The translations under genes and the position numbers were made by a program. The notes beneath the pieces are model-generated. The model ran no database searches. It had not been told where the DNA came from and saw only the letters and a list, made by a program, of their open reading frames with translations. 16,070 nucleotides of DNA from an uncultured Oribacterium sp. (lineage in GTDB: Bacteria; Bacillota; Clostridia; Lachnospirales; Lachnospiraceae), in NCBI GenBank assembly GCA_900770445.1, contig CAAGKO010000057.1, positions 1 to 16,070 of the forward strand. The letters run 5' to 3'. Position 1 is the first letter of the stretch; every line of letters starts with the position of its first letter. Shown in pieces: positions 1 to 6,719 of the stretch.

Positions 1-12
1 CGATTGCGGAGG

Positions 13-107
13 GCCTAGTGCCGCTTAGGGTCCCCGGCTTAGATTGAACCGGTCTCGGAGTACTGTGCCTCCGTTGCCACCCCTCCGGGCCCCCTCGCCT
101 GAACTGT
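13..107 (+). repeat. 95-bp element, left copy of an inverted pair
   Basis: This stretch matches the reverse complement of 15846-15939 at about 93% identity: the first 43 bases are identical, and the rest has six mismatches and a one-base gap by eye. Similarity stops sharply at both ends. It ends 36 bp before the dinB start, so the dinB promoter must lie inside or upstream of it; no convincing -35/-10 pair was found. It can form a small CGGAG/CTCCG hairpin, but the right copy does not conserve that pairing. No ORF or known RNA family was recognised. Confidence 0.85.
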
Positions 108-143
108 AGCGGGAAGATTACTGCTCAGGCAGGAGGACGGCTT

Positions 144-1700
144 ATGGAACGGATTATCTTTCATATCGATGTAAATTCTGCATTTCTCAGCTGGGAGGCG
201 TGCTATCGGATCCACCATCTCGGCGGCACGCTCGATCTCCGCACGATTCCGAGTGCGGTGGGCGGCGACCAGAGTAAGCGTCATGGAATCATCCTCACGA
301 AGTCGATTCCGGCGAAAAAATATCATATTAAGACCGGCGAGCCCATCGTGGACGCACGGCGGAAGTGCCCGGAGCTCGTCATCGTCCCGCCGAACTACAC
401 GCTCTACAGCCACGCGAGCCGGGCGATGATCGAGATTCTGCAGGAGTACACGGACACCATCGAGAAGTACAGCATCGACGAGGCCTTCCTCGATATGACG
501 GGCACGCCCTGGCTGCAGGACCGCGCGCTACTGCTTCGGCATACCGCGTCGGCACAGCCCATGCGGCATGCCACGACCTCTGACGTTTCACCTTCCACCT
601 TGGTCGCTACGTTGGGTCCAGCCTCAGCCAATGCTTCCGCCGCTCATGTCGTACCCGGCCCTTCATCCACTCCATCCGGCAGGCAGCGAGCGATAGGCTC
701 CATGAGCACCCTCTCAGACCGCATCCGGGCCTTCGATGCGATTTGTCTGCCGGCGGAGGTCGATGCCACCTGGCAAAGTGAGGTCGAGCACCGGGCGGTG
801 CTGCTGGCCTGGCAGCTGAAGGAGCGGATCCGGGAGGAGCTCGGCTTCACGGTGAACATCGGCATCTCAAGCAACAAGCTGCTTGCGAAGATGGCCTCCG
901 ACTTCCGGAAGCCGGATCAGGTGCATACACTCTGGCCGTCTGAAATCGAGCATAAGATGTGGCCGCTCCCCGTGGCGGATCTCTTCTACGTCGGCTACGC
1001 GACGGCCCCGAAGCTGCATCGCCTGGGCATCCATACCATCGGTGCGCTCGCGCAGTTCGACCCGGACATGCTCTATCACCGCATGAAGTCGCATGGACTT
1101 CTGGTGCGGCAGTTCGCCTGCGGCATCGACGACAGTCCGGTCATCCCGCAGCTCGTAGAGGCCCCGCCGAAGGGCTATGGAAACTCCTGCACGACCATCC
1201 ATGACGTGACGGACCGGCAGGAGGCCTACTGGCATCTCCTCTCCCTCGCAGAGACCGTTTCCCAGCGGATCCGTGCCGATGAGGTTCGTGTCAGCTGCGT
1301 GGATATCAGCATTCGCGACAGCGAGCTCCGCTTCTACGGGCATCAGAAGCAGCTCCGCTCACCGACAGACCTCACTCTGGAGATCTACGATGCCGCATGT
1401 CGCTGCTTCGATGAGCTGTGGACAGGTTACCCGATCCGCCACCTGGGTATCCACACCAGTAAGGTGAGCCACGCCGTCGGCCGACAGGTGGACCTCTTCG
1501 ACCGCTATGACTATGGGAAGCTTCGCCAGGCCGAGTGCGCCGTCGATGAGATCCGTACCCGCTATGGAAACGACGCGATCAAGCGCGCCCGCTTCGTTTC
1601 CGCCCCCGGCTGCGCGGATCCGTATGCCATCGACCACATGAACGGCGGGATCTCCCGTGAGCGGCGGACGGTGGACTACCGACAGGAGCAGATTCTATAG
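144..1700 (+). CDS. dinB: Y-family translesion DNA polymerase (DinB/Pol IV type) with a large insertion
   Basis: Error-prone polymerase that copies past damaged bases, acting in the cytoplasm at stalled forks. The N-terminal palm has HIDVNSAF with catalytic Asp9 and the hallmark YSIDEAFLD around residues 109-117 (Asp112/Glu113). The fingers follow, then a helix-hairpin-helix-like thumb (about 280-305) and the little-finger domain. A likely beta-clamp binding motif, QVDLF, lies at 448-452. The start is well set by AGGAGG at 131-136, 7 nt before ATG. At 518 aa it is about 90-100 residues longer than usual. The excess sits between TGTPWL (about 120-124) and LKERIREELG (from 225), where the family normally has a short linker, and is rich in Ser, Thr, Ala and Pro. 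The frame stays open across it and all catalytic motifs are present, so the protein may still work. A small gene follows at 1739. Confidence 0.93.
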   Translation: MERIIFHIDVNSAFLSWEACYRIHHLGGTLDLRTIPSAVGGDQSKRHGIILTKSIPAKKYHIKTGEPIVDARRKCPELVIVPPNYTLYSHASRAMIEILQEYTDTIEKYSIDEAFLDMTGTPWLQDRALLLRHTASAQPMRHATTSDVSPSTLVATLGPASANASAAHVVPGPSSTPSGRQRAIGSMSTLSDRIRAFDAICLPAEVDATWQSEVEHRAVLLAWQLKERIREELGFTVNIGISSNKLLAKMASDFRKPDQVHTLWPSEIEHKMWPLPVADLFYVGYATAPKLHRLGIHTIGALAQFDPDMLYHRMKSHGLLVRQFACGIDDSPVIPQLVEAPPKGYGNSCTTIHDVTDRQEAYWHLLSLAETVSQRIRADEVRVSCVDISIRDSELRFYGHQKQLRSPTDLTLEIYDAACRCFDELWTGYPIRHLGIHTSKVSHAVGRQVDLFDRYDYGKLRQAECAVDEIRTRYGNDAIKRARFVSAPGCADPYAIDHMNGGISRERRTVDYRQEQIL

Positions 1701-1704
1701 AAAA

Positions 1705-1729
1705 AGCGCTTTGCGAATCGCAAAGCGCT
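1705..1729. terminator. Perfect 11-bp hairpin after dinB
   Basis: Arms of 11 bp (1705-1715 and 1719-1729) pair perfectly around the loop AAT, starting 5 bp after the dinB stop. On the plus strand no T-run follows. On the minus strand the hairpin is followed by TTTTT, so it looks like an intrinsic terminator for leftward transcription, or a weak or processing hairpin for dinB mRNA. Read-through into the next gene is possible. Confidence 0.6.
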
Positions 1730-1738
1730 ACACCGTGG

Positions 1739-2158
1739 ATGCCACCGGGACCAGATACCCTTGAGAAGCATCCCGCCTATATCATTTTCCAGGGAAGGAG
1801 GAAGCGGCACCCGAACGACGTCCCGGGCTACTGCGTCATACACATGACCGGTTTCACTGCCATCAGTGATGTGCTCCCGCACATCGACAGCGGCACCCGT
1901 AAGGGCCGCCCATACCCCATCGCCGTCAAGAGCTGGTTCACCAGCTCCGGTACGATCATCCCGCTCTCCTTCAAGTTCGAAGGAGACGACGGCGAGATCC
2001 ATTACATCCAGAACATCCATGTGAAGTCCTCTGAGGAGAAGCACTACGCCGGCATCCCCAGCCGGGATTTCAGCTGCACCGCCGTCCTCGGCGGCCTGGA
2101 GCAGAGCTTCCGGCTGGTCTACTACCCCGCCGAAAGCAAATGGGTGATGATCATGTGA
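1739..2158 (+). CDS. Small conserved-looking hypothetical protein downstream of dinB
   Basis: A 139-aa soluble protein with no signal peptide or membrane segment. I do not recognise the family. The C-terminal half alternates short hydrophobic strands with charged turns (PLSFKFEGDDGEIHYIQNI, then FRLVYYPAESKWVMI), which suggests a small beta-rich domain. The N-terminal half has a basic GRRKRHP patch at about residues 19-25. Codon use resembles dinB, which supports real coding. The start is uncertain: no ribosome site precedes ATG 1739, and the frame is open back into the end of dinB, with an AGGAG at 1684-1688 but no standard start codon after it. It probably shares the dinB transcript. Its stop codon lies inside the hairpin at 2140-2169. 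Confidence 0.6.
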   Translation: MPPGPDTLEKHPAYIIFQGRRKRHPNDVPGYCVIHMTGFTAISDVLPHIDSGTRKGRPYPIAVKSWFTSSGTIIPLSFKFEGDDGEIHYIQNIHVKSSEEKHYAGIPSRDFSCTAVLGGLEQSFRLVYYPAESKWVMIM

Positions 2159-2169
2159 TCATCACCCAT
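2140..2169. terminator. Hairpin between convergent genes, containing a stop codon
   Basis: Arms of 14 bp (2140-2153, 2156-2169) pair perfectly around a 2-nt centre. The last codons and the TGA stop (2156-2158) of the small gene form part of the stem. It lies 27 bp from the end of the convergent permease gene, so it could end transcripts from both sides. The T-tract is weak on both strands (TTTGCTTT on the minus side), so efficiency is unclear. Confidence 0.55.
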
Positions 2170-2196
2170 CTACGAGTCTTGTTCAGTTTTAGCCGT

Positions 2197-2976
2197 TTAC
2201 ACCACCGACTTCAGTCCGAGGGTCTTTTCGATCAGGAGCATGATGCCGAGGGTGATGACCATCATGAGGGTCGCGAGGGCGGCGATGGTCGGGTCGAAGT
2301 GATACTCTACGTAGCTCATCATCTCGATCGGGAGTACATTGACGCCCGGACCGGTTAGGAAGGCCGACAGCGATACGTTGTTAAAGGAGTTAATCATCGC
2401 CATGATCGAGGCCGATGCGATGGCGGATTTGATGTTCGGCAGGATGATGTGGAAGAAGGAATACACCTTCGTCGCACCCAGACTGCCGGCCGCTTCCTCG
2501 ATCGCGAAATCGAAGTTCGCGAGGCTCGCGGTCACCACACGCATGACGTATGGGATACCGAGCAGGGTGTGGCCGATCAGAAGACTCGGCATCACCGGAA
2601 GCTTCAGCACATTGACAACATAACGGAGCATGACGAAACCGAGTACGACGACCGGAACCAGCACCGGTGACAGGAAGACGGTCTTGATGGCGTCCTTGCC
2701 GCGGAACGAATAGCGGTTCAGCGCATAGGCCGCCGGCAGTCCGAGTACCAGGGCGAGCAGGGTCGACACGATCGCGACGATCACCGAGGTCTGTGCTGCG
2801 GAGATGAAGGACTTCATCGTCAGCACCTGTGCATACCACTTCAGTGTGAATCCATGGCCCGGGAACGTCAGATAATTCGTATCACTGAAGGAGGCCGCCA
2901 TGATAATCAGGAGCGGTCCGATCAGAAAGACGTATACCAGGATGGTGATCAGCAGCAGGGCTTTATTCTTTTTCAT
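2197..2976 (-). CDS. potC: ABC importer permease, PotC type
   Basis: Inner-membrane subunit of the Pot-type importer encoded by this block; it forms half of the translocation channel and contacts the ATPase. The 259-aa length fits PotC. The sequence shows about six hydrophobic segments, starting with a positive-inside N-terminus (MKKNKALLLI). The ATPase-coupling EAA loop is clear: EEAAGSLGATK at about 160-170, then IILP at 177-180. The start has a GGAGAG ribosome site about 6 nt upstream. It is the last gene of the block, 202 bp after the binding-protein gene and separated from it by two hairpins. The PotC name reflects family and position only; the substrate may not be a polyamine. Confidence 0.88.
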   Translation of the reverse strand: MKKNKALLLITILVYVFLIGPLLIIMAASFSDTNYLTFPGHGFTLKWYAQVLTMKSFISAAQTSVIVAIVSTLLALVLGLPAAYALNRYSFRGKDAIKTVFLSPVLVPVVVLGFVMLRYVVNVLKLPVMPSLLIGHTLLGIPYVMRVVTASLANFDFAIEEAAGSLGATKVYSFFHIILPNIKSAIASASIMAMINSFNNVSLSAFLTGPGVNVLPIEMMSYVEYHFDPTIAALATLMMVITLGIMLLIEKTLGLKSVV

Positions 2977-2991
2977 TTCTTTCTCTCCACA

Positions 2992-3008
2992 GAGCAGCTT
3001 CGCTGCTC
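2992..3008 (-). other. Hairpin just upstream of the potC ribosome site
   Basis: GAGCAGC and GCTGCTC (7 bp each) flank a 3-nt loop. On the minus-strand mRNA the stem ends 3 nt before the GGAGAG ribosome site of potC. It has no T-run. It could affect translation start or protect a processed mRNA end. Confidence 0.5.
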
Positions 3009-3035
3009 GTATACCATAAAGTTACTCGGTCTTCG

Positions 3036-3065
3036 CTTCGGGGCACGCTCATCGTGCCTCCGAAG
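3036..3065 (-). other. Strong intra-operon hairpin between binding-protein and potC genes
   Basis: CTTCGGGGCACG (3036-3047) pairs with CGTGCCTCCGAAG (3053-3065), with one bulged base and a 5-nt loop. No T-tract follows on the minus strand, so it is unlikely to be a simple terminator. Such a hairpin after an abundant binding-protein mRNA often stabilises the upstream part and lowers permease expression; that role is an inference. Confidence 0.5.
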
Positions 3066-3178
3066 CATAGAAACGCATGTTCCAACGTCCATGAGATATA
3101 TACGTGAAAAGCATTCGCTCATACAGGTATGCCACATGCTCTTCACAAGATTTTCCGAGCGCTGGCCAGATGCGTATA

Positions 3179-4339
3179 TTACTGAACTGAGAACAGCTCG
3201 TTCCAGCGGTTGATCCAGTCCGCCTTCTTCTCTGTGATGAGGGACCAGTCCGGAAGGATCAGGCTGTCGACCATCTCCTGGCCATAGGTGAAGTTTGCAG
3301 CCTGCTCCTCGGTGAGCTCGACCTCGGTGTTTACCGGAGAGTCGACACCGTCGAGTGCCTCGGCCTGCTGTACGTCCTTGGAAAGGTAGAAGTCGATGAA
3401 TGCCTCTGCGAGGTCCTTATTCTTGCAGCCCTTCGTGATGTTCAGCATGTTGAAGCCGGCGAAGTTACCCTCGCTCGGATTCACCCATACATAGTCCGGG
3501 TTTGCCTGCTTCGCAGTGGTGTAGCTGTAGTCGAGGAGAGCCGCAACGGAAGCCTCACCCTGGTTCAGCATGGTGATGGTGTCGTTGGCAGAAGTCCAGG
3601 TCTTTACGACATTTGGCTTCAGCTCCTCGAGCTTTGCGAAGATGGCGTCATCGTCCTGACCCGGGGTCAGACCGAAAGCAGCTGCGGTTGCATAGTAGAA
3701 CAGCATACCGGAGGTGGTGGTGATATCCGGAACAGCGATACAGTCCTTCAGCTCCGGATTCCAGAGGTCTGCGAAGCTCTTGATCTCTACGTCGATCATC
3801 GACGGATCATAGACGATACCGAGACGGTTGAAGGTGTACGCCGGGCCATACTCCTCGCCCATCGGTGCCTTCGCAACATCATAGATGGAATCGAGGTTCG
3901 CGATCTTCGAACGATCGATGTTCTCGAGGATACCATCATTTGCAAGCTGTGCGGCGAAGGAATCGCCGATGATGACCACATCGTAGTTCTCCGGAGACTC
4001 CTCGATCTTCGTTACACGCTCTGCGTTCTTACCGGTCTCTACGACGATCTTCGCGCCGGTCTGCTCCATGAACGGATCATACACGTTCTTCTGAAGAAGC
4101 TCTGCGTTGAACGAGAAGGTCGAGATGGTCAGGGTCTGGCCGGCGAAGTCCTGGGCAGCAGACGCATCTGCAGCCTCTTCCGCAACAGCGGTGGTCTCGG
4201 CAGCTGTCGTCTCAGCAGCGGCTGTCGTCTCAGCGGCGGCAGCAGCGGTGGTTGTAGCGGTGTTGTTCGATGAACCGCACGCAGCGATGGTGGTGCTCAG
4301 CATAGCAGCTGCAAGCACAAGGGATAATGTCTTTCTCAT
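3179..4339 (-). CDS. potD: Lipoprotein substrate-binding protein of a Pot-type importer
   Basis: Captures substrate outside the membrane and delivers it to the two permeases. ATG 4339 is preferred because GGAGG lies 4 nt upstream; the longer GTG start (4351) would translate the ribosome site itself. The 386-aa product begins with a lipoprotein signal (MRKTLSLVLA, hydrophobic core, IAAC with lipidated Cys21). An Ala/Thr/Glu-rich tether (about 26-64) leads to a periplasmic-binding-like fold. PotD-like features include NRLGIVYDP (171-179) and SANDTITMLNQGEASVAALL (250-269). By eye, the E. coli PotD ligand residues Trp255 and Asp257 correspond to Gly295 and Asn297, and the Asp168/Glu171 pair is not kept (PDITTTSG, 204-211). 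The fold is clear, but a polyamine ligand is doubtful. Confidence 0.88.
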   Translation of the reverse strand: MRKTLSLVLAAAMLSTTIAACGSSNNTATTTAAAAAETTAAAETTAAETTAVAEEAADASAAQDFAGQTLTISTFSFNAELLQKNVYDPFMEQTGAKIVVETGKNAERVTKIEESPENYDVVIIGDSFAAQLANDGILENIDRSKIANLDSIYDVAKAPMGEEYGPAYTFNRLGIVYDPSMIDVEIKSFADLWNPELKDCIAVPDITTTSGMLFYYATAAAFGLTPGQDDDAIFAKLEELKPNVVKTWTSANDTITMLNQGEASVAALLDYSYTTAKQANPDYVWVNPSEGNFAGFNMLNITKGCKNKDLAEAFIDFYLSKDVQQAEALDGVDSPVNTEVELTEEQAANFTYGQEMVDSLILPDWSLITEKKADWINRWNELFSVQ

Positions 4340-4398
4340 AATTTCCTCCACTGGATAAAATATATCAAGCGCCTTATACGTAGCGCCGAACGACGAAT

Positions 4399-5436
4399 TT
4401 ATACCATAACGATCTTATGCGCGTCGAGGGAAAGCGTGATGTTCTCTCCCACGTCGAAGAGACGATCGTTTGAGGTGTTGACGATGAGCTCGCCGAGGGC
4501 GGTCTCCACGTTATACTGCATGCGCTTGCCGAGGTAGGTACGCACATCGACCTTACCGGCGACAGCATTGGCCACATCCTCTCCCGCTGCCGCGACGAGG
4601 ATATCGTCCGGACGGATGCAGGCGCGGGTCGTGTCACGGCCATCCTCCGGATGCGCGATCTCGAGGACGCTGCCGTCGGCCGTCGTCCAGCGCGTGCCCT
4701 CACTGTGCTTGAGATCGATGAAGTTCTCGAAGCCGACGAAGTGCGCGATGAACTCGGTCTTCGGGTGCGCGTAGATCTCCTCCGGGCGATCCAGCTGCTC
4801 GATGACGCCGTGGTTCATGATCGCGACCTTATCACTGATCGCGAAGCACTCCTCCTGGTCATGGGTGACGTAGATCGCGGTGAAGCCGAGCTCCTGCTGC
4901 AGCTTCCGGATCTCGACACGCATCTGCACGCGGAGCTTCGCATCGAGGTTACTGAGCGGCTCATCGAAGAGCATGAGATCCGGCTCGATAACCATCGCAC
5001 GGGCGAGGGCTACACGCTGACGCTGTCCGCCGGACATCTCCTTCGGCAGGCGCTTCTCGAAGCCGTCGAGGTCGACCGTGTGGAGCATCTTCATGACGCG
5101 CTCCTGGATCTCTGCCTCCGGCAGATTGCGGCGACGCAGGCCGAACGCGACATTCTCGAAGATGTTCATGTGCGGGAACAGCGCGTAGCTCTGGAACACG
5201 AAGCCGAAGTTCCGCTTATGCAGCGGCACATGGGTGTAGTCCTTTCCGTCGAAAAGGATGTCGCCCTGCATCGGCTCAGAGAAGCCGCCGATCAGGCGGA
5301 GCGTCGTGGTTTTACCACAGCCGCTGGAGCCGAGGAGGCTGACCAGCTCGCCCTTCTCGACGTTCAGGTTCAGGTCCTTCAGAATGATGTTCTTTCCATA
5401 TCCTGCGGTGATATTTCTTAACTCAAGTAATGACAC
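4399..5436 (-). CDS. potA: ABC importer ATPase, PotA type
   Basis: Hydrolyses ATP to drive the Pot-type importer; cytoplasmic and bound to the two permeases. The GTG at 5436 is chosen because AAGGAGG lies just upstream; the longer TTG start (5460) would translate the ribosome site. The 345-aa product has Walker A GSSGCGKT (36-43), Q-loop FQSYALFPH (81-89), signature MSGGQRQRVAL (134-144), Walker B LMLFDEP (154-160) and H-loop His192. A C-terminal TOBE-like regulatory domain includes ACIRPDDI. All catalytic residues are present. It lies 59 bp upstream of the binding-protein gene in the direction of reading. FbpC-like iron ATPases are close relatives, but the PotB/C/D-type partners favour this family. 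Confidence 0.92.
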   Translation of the reverse strand: MSLLELRNITAGYGKNIILKDLNLNVEKGELVSLLGSSGCGKTTTLRLIGGFSEPMQGDILFDGKDYTHVPLHKRNFGFVFQSYALFPHMNIFENVAFGLRRRNLPEAEIQERVMKMLHTVDLDGFEKRLPKEMSGGQRQRVALARAMVIEPDLMLFDEPLSNLDAKLRVQMRVEIRKLQQELGFTAIYVTHDQEECFAISDKVAIMNHGVIEQLDRPEEIYAHPKTEFIAHFVGFENFIDLKHSEGTRWTTADGSVLEIAHPEDGRDTTRACIRPDDILVAAAGEDVANAVAGKVDVRTYLGKRMQYNVETALGELIVNTSNDRLFDVGENITLSLDAHKIVMV

Positions 5437-5568
5437 GGTATTTCCTCCTTCAGGAAACAAGTGGCTGCATCAACCTTTTCTTATGCCAATGCAGGCGACC
5501 GGATAGTCAGTGGCCCATCTTCAGGAGCACGATCTCCTACAGATGCCATGGCAGCAAGCATATTACGT

Positions 5569-5587
5569 GCTTTGTCGGGGACAAAGC
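5569..5587 (-). other. Perfect hairpin between potB and potA
   Basis: GCTTTGTC and GACAAAGC (8 bp each) flank a GGG loop, 14 nt after the permease stop on the minus strand. No T-run follows. It may mark an mRNA processing or stability site. The rest of 5437-5600 contains only a weaker AGGAG/CTCCT hairpin near 5523-5538 and the potA ribosome site. Confidence 0.45.
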
Positions 5588-5600
5588 CATCTTATGATAA

Positions 5601-6434
5601 TCAGGCGAGCGGGTTTACCTTGCGGCTCACACCATTCACGATCGTGGAGACGATCATCGTGACGACGATCATGACGACCGCAACGACGGAAGCATTGACC
5701 CAGTCACCGAGACTCATCGCATACTGATAGATCATAGTCGAGAGCACGCGGGTGTCGGTACCACCGAGGAGCTGCGGCGTGGTGTACGCGGTGATGCAGC
5801 CGGTGAACACGAGCACGGAGCCGGTGACGAGACCGGACACGCTCAGCGGCAGGGTGACGCGCAGGAAGCTGCCGAGCTTCGTGGAGCCGAGGCTCTCAGC
5901 GGCGAACGTCAGGTCCTCCGGGATGCTCTCGATGACGCCGATCAGCGACAGGATCATGAGCGGGAGGAAGAGCTGTATGAAACCGATGGTGATGGAAAAT
6001 TCGTTATAGAGAAGGCTCTGCGGCTTCGCGAAGAGGCCGATCGCCACCAGGAACCGGTTGACGATGCCCTTCTTTCCGAGGATGACCATCCAGCTGAAGG
6101 AGCGGATGACCGGGCTCGTGAACATCGGGAAGACGGCGAAAGCCATCAGCATGCCCTTGTTCTTCGCGAATTTCGCGATGTAGTAGGCCGCCGGATAGCC
6201 GAGCAGCGCACACAGGATGGTGCTCAAGATACTCAGCTTCAGGCTGCGGAGGAACACCTGCTGGAAGTAGGTGCTCTGAAGTACCGTCGCGTAGGCGGAC
6301 ATAGAGAAATCCCCCTGGTCCGGAAATACTGTAGTGAGCAGCAGTGAGCACAGCGGGATGAGCATGAATACCGCCAGGAACAGCACGCCCGGCAGGATCA
6401 TGAAAAACCAGATATTCTTCTTGAAAAGTTGCAC
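5601..6434 (-). CDS. potB: ABC importer permease, PotB type
   Basis: Second channel subunit of the Pot-type importer, inner membrane. It starts at GTG 6434 with GGAGGG ideally spaced upstream. The 277-aa length fits PotB. A hydrophobic first helix (about 9-34) is followed by an external segment and about five more helices. The coupling loop FAAESLGSTKLGSF (177-190) with RVTLPLS (192-198) matches the EAA motif. It is the first gene of the importer transcript and has its own promoter about 230 bp upstream with a structured leader, so importer expression can be set separately from the two amidohydrolases before it. Confidence 0.9.
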   Translation of the reverse strand: MQLFKKNIWFFMILPGVLFLAVFMLIPLCSLLLTTVFPDQGDFSMSAYATVLQSTYFQQVFLRSLKLSILSTILCALLGYPAAYYIAKFAKNKGMLMAFAVFPMFTSPVIRSFSWMVILGKKGIVNRFLVAIGLFAKPQSLLYNEFSITIGFIQLFLPLMILSLIGVIESIPEDLTFAAESLGSTKLGSFLRVTLPLSVSGLVTGSVLVFTGCITAYTTPQLLGGTDTRVLSTMIYQYAMSLGDWVNASVVAVVMIVVTMIVSTIVNGVSRKVNPLA

Positions 6435-6655
6435 GATTACCCTCCAGTCGACGACCTCCTCGCAAAGGCCGCGGGTTTCCTCTTTCGCTTCGGTGATGCA
6501 TCACCGCCCTCTTCGATCAGCCGCGCCGACATGCATAGCCGCGCCGGCCCTCGTTCAGGCGCTTCGGCAGTCGTGGCCGCACCGGCCCTCGATCAGACGA
6601 TGTTCATAAAATCTAAGCAAAAGATTTGTAAATAGTAAACGGAGTACTTTAAAAC
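6435..6655 (-). promoter_or_regulatory. Structured 5' leader of the importer operon
   Basis: About 220 nt lie between the promoter and the potB start. Near the 5' end, CGATGTT and AACATCG (6653-6659 with 6598-6604) can close a stem. Inside it are two hairpins, each with a 7-nt loop: AGTA/TACT (6634-6648) and AAATCT/AGATTT (6609-6627). This layout resembles a three-way-junction aptamer. The downstream part is GC-rich. It holds a near-exact duplication (gccgcRccggccctcg at about 6538-6553 and 6577-6592) and a perfect 16-bp palindrome, CGGTGATGCATCACCG (6491-6506). No known riboswitch consensus was matched. Confidence 0.45.
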
Positions 6656-6662
6656 ATCGATA

Positions 6663-6691
6663 TTTATAACATAGGTAGCGCGCGGATTCAA
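6663..6691 (-). promoter_or_regulatory. Sigma-A type promoter for the importer genes
   Basis: On the minus strand TTGAAT (6686-6691) and TATAAA (6663-6668) are 17 bp apart, close to the vegetative consensus. They sit just after the amidohydrolase gene and point to potB. The transcript would begin near 6655. Confidence 0.7.
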
Positions 6692-6719
6692 ACCTATTTT
6701 TGTATATTATCAAATAATA

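Noticed and set aside
13..107. tRNA or 5S rRNA relic (GGTTCAA on the minus strand)
   Set aside because: The bases around GGTTCAA do not form a T-arm or acceptor stem, and no 5S rRNA motif fits.
39..413. 124-codon minus-strand frame over the left repeat and dinB start
   Set aside because: It overlaps the dinB start antisense and has no motif; part of it is simply the repeat element.
4651..5421. 256-codon plus-strand open frame opposite the ATPase gene
   Set aside because: Antisense to a complete ABC ATPase, with no ribosome site or domain.
6598..6659. Purine riboswitch
   Set aside because: The fold has three stems and 7-nt loops, but the conserved junction and kissing-loop bases of the purine class are missing.
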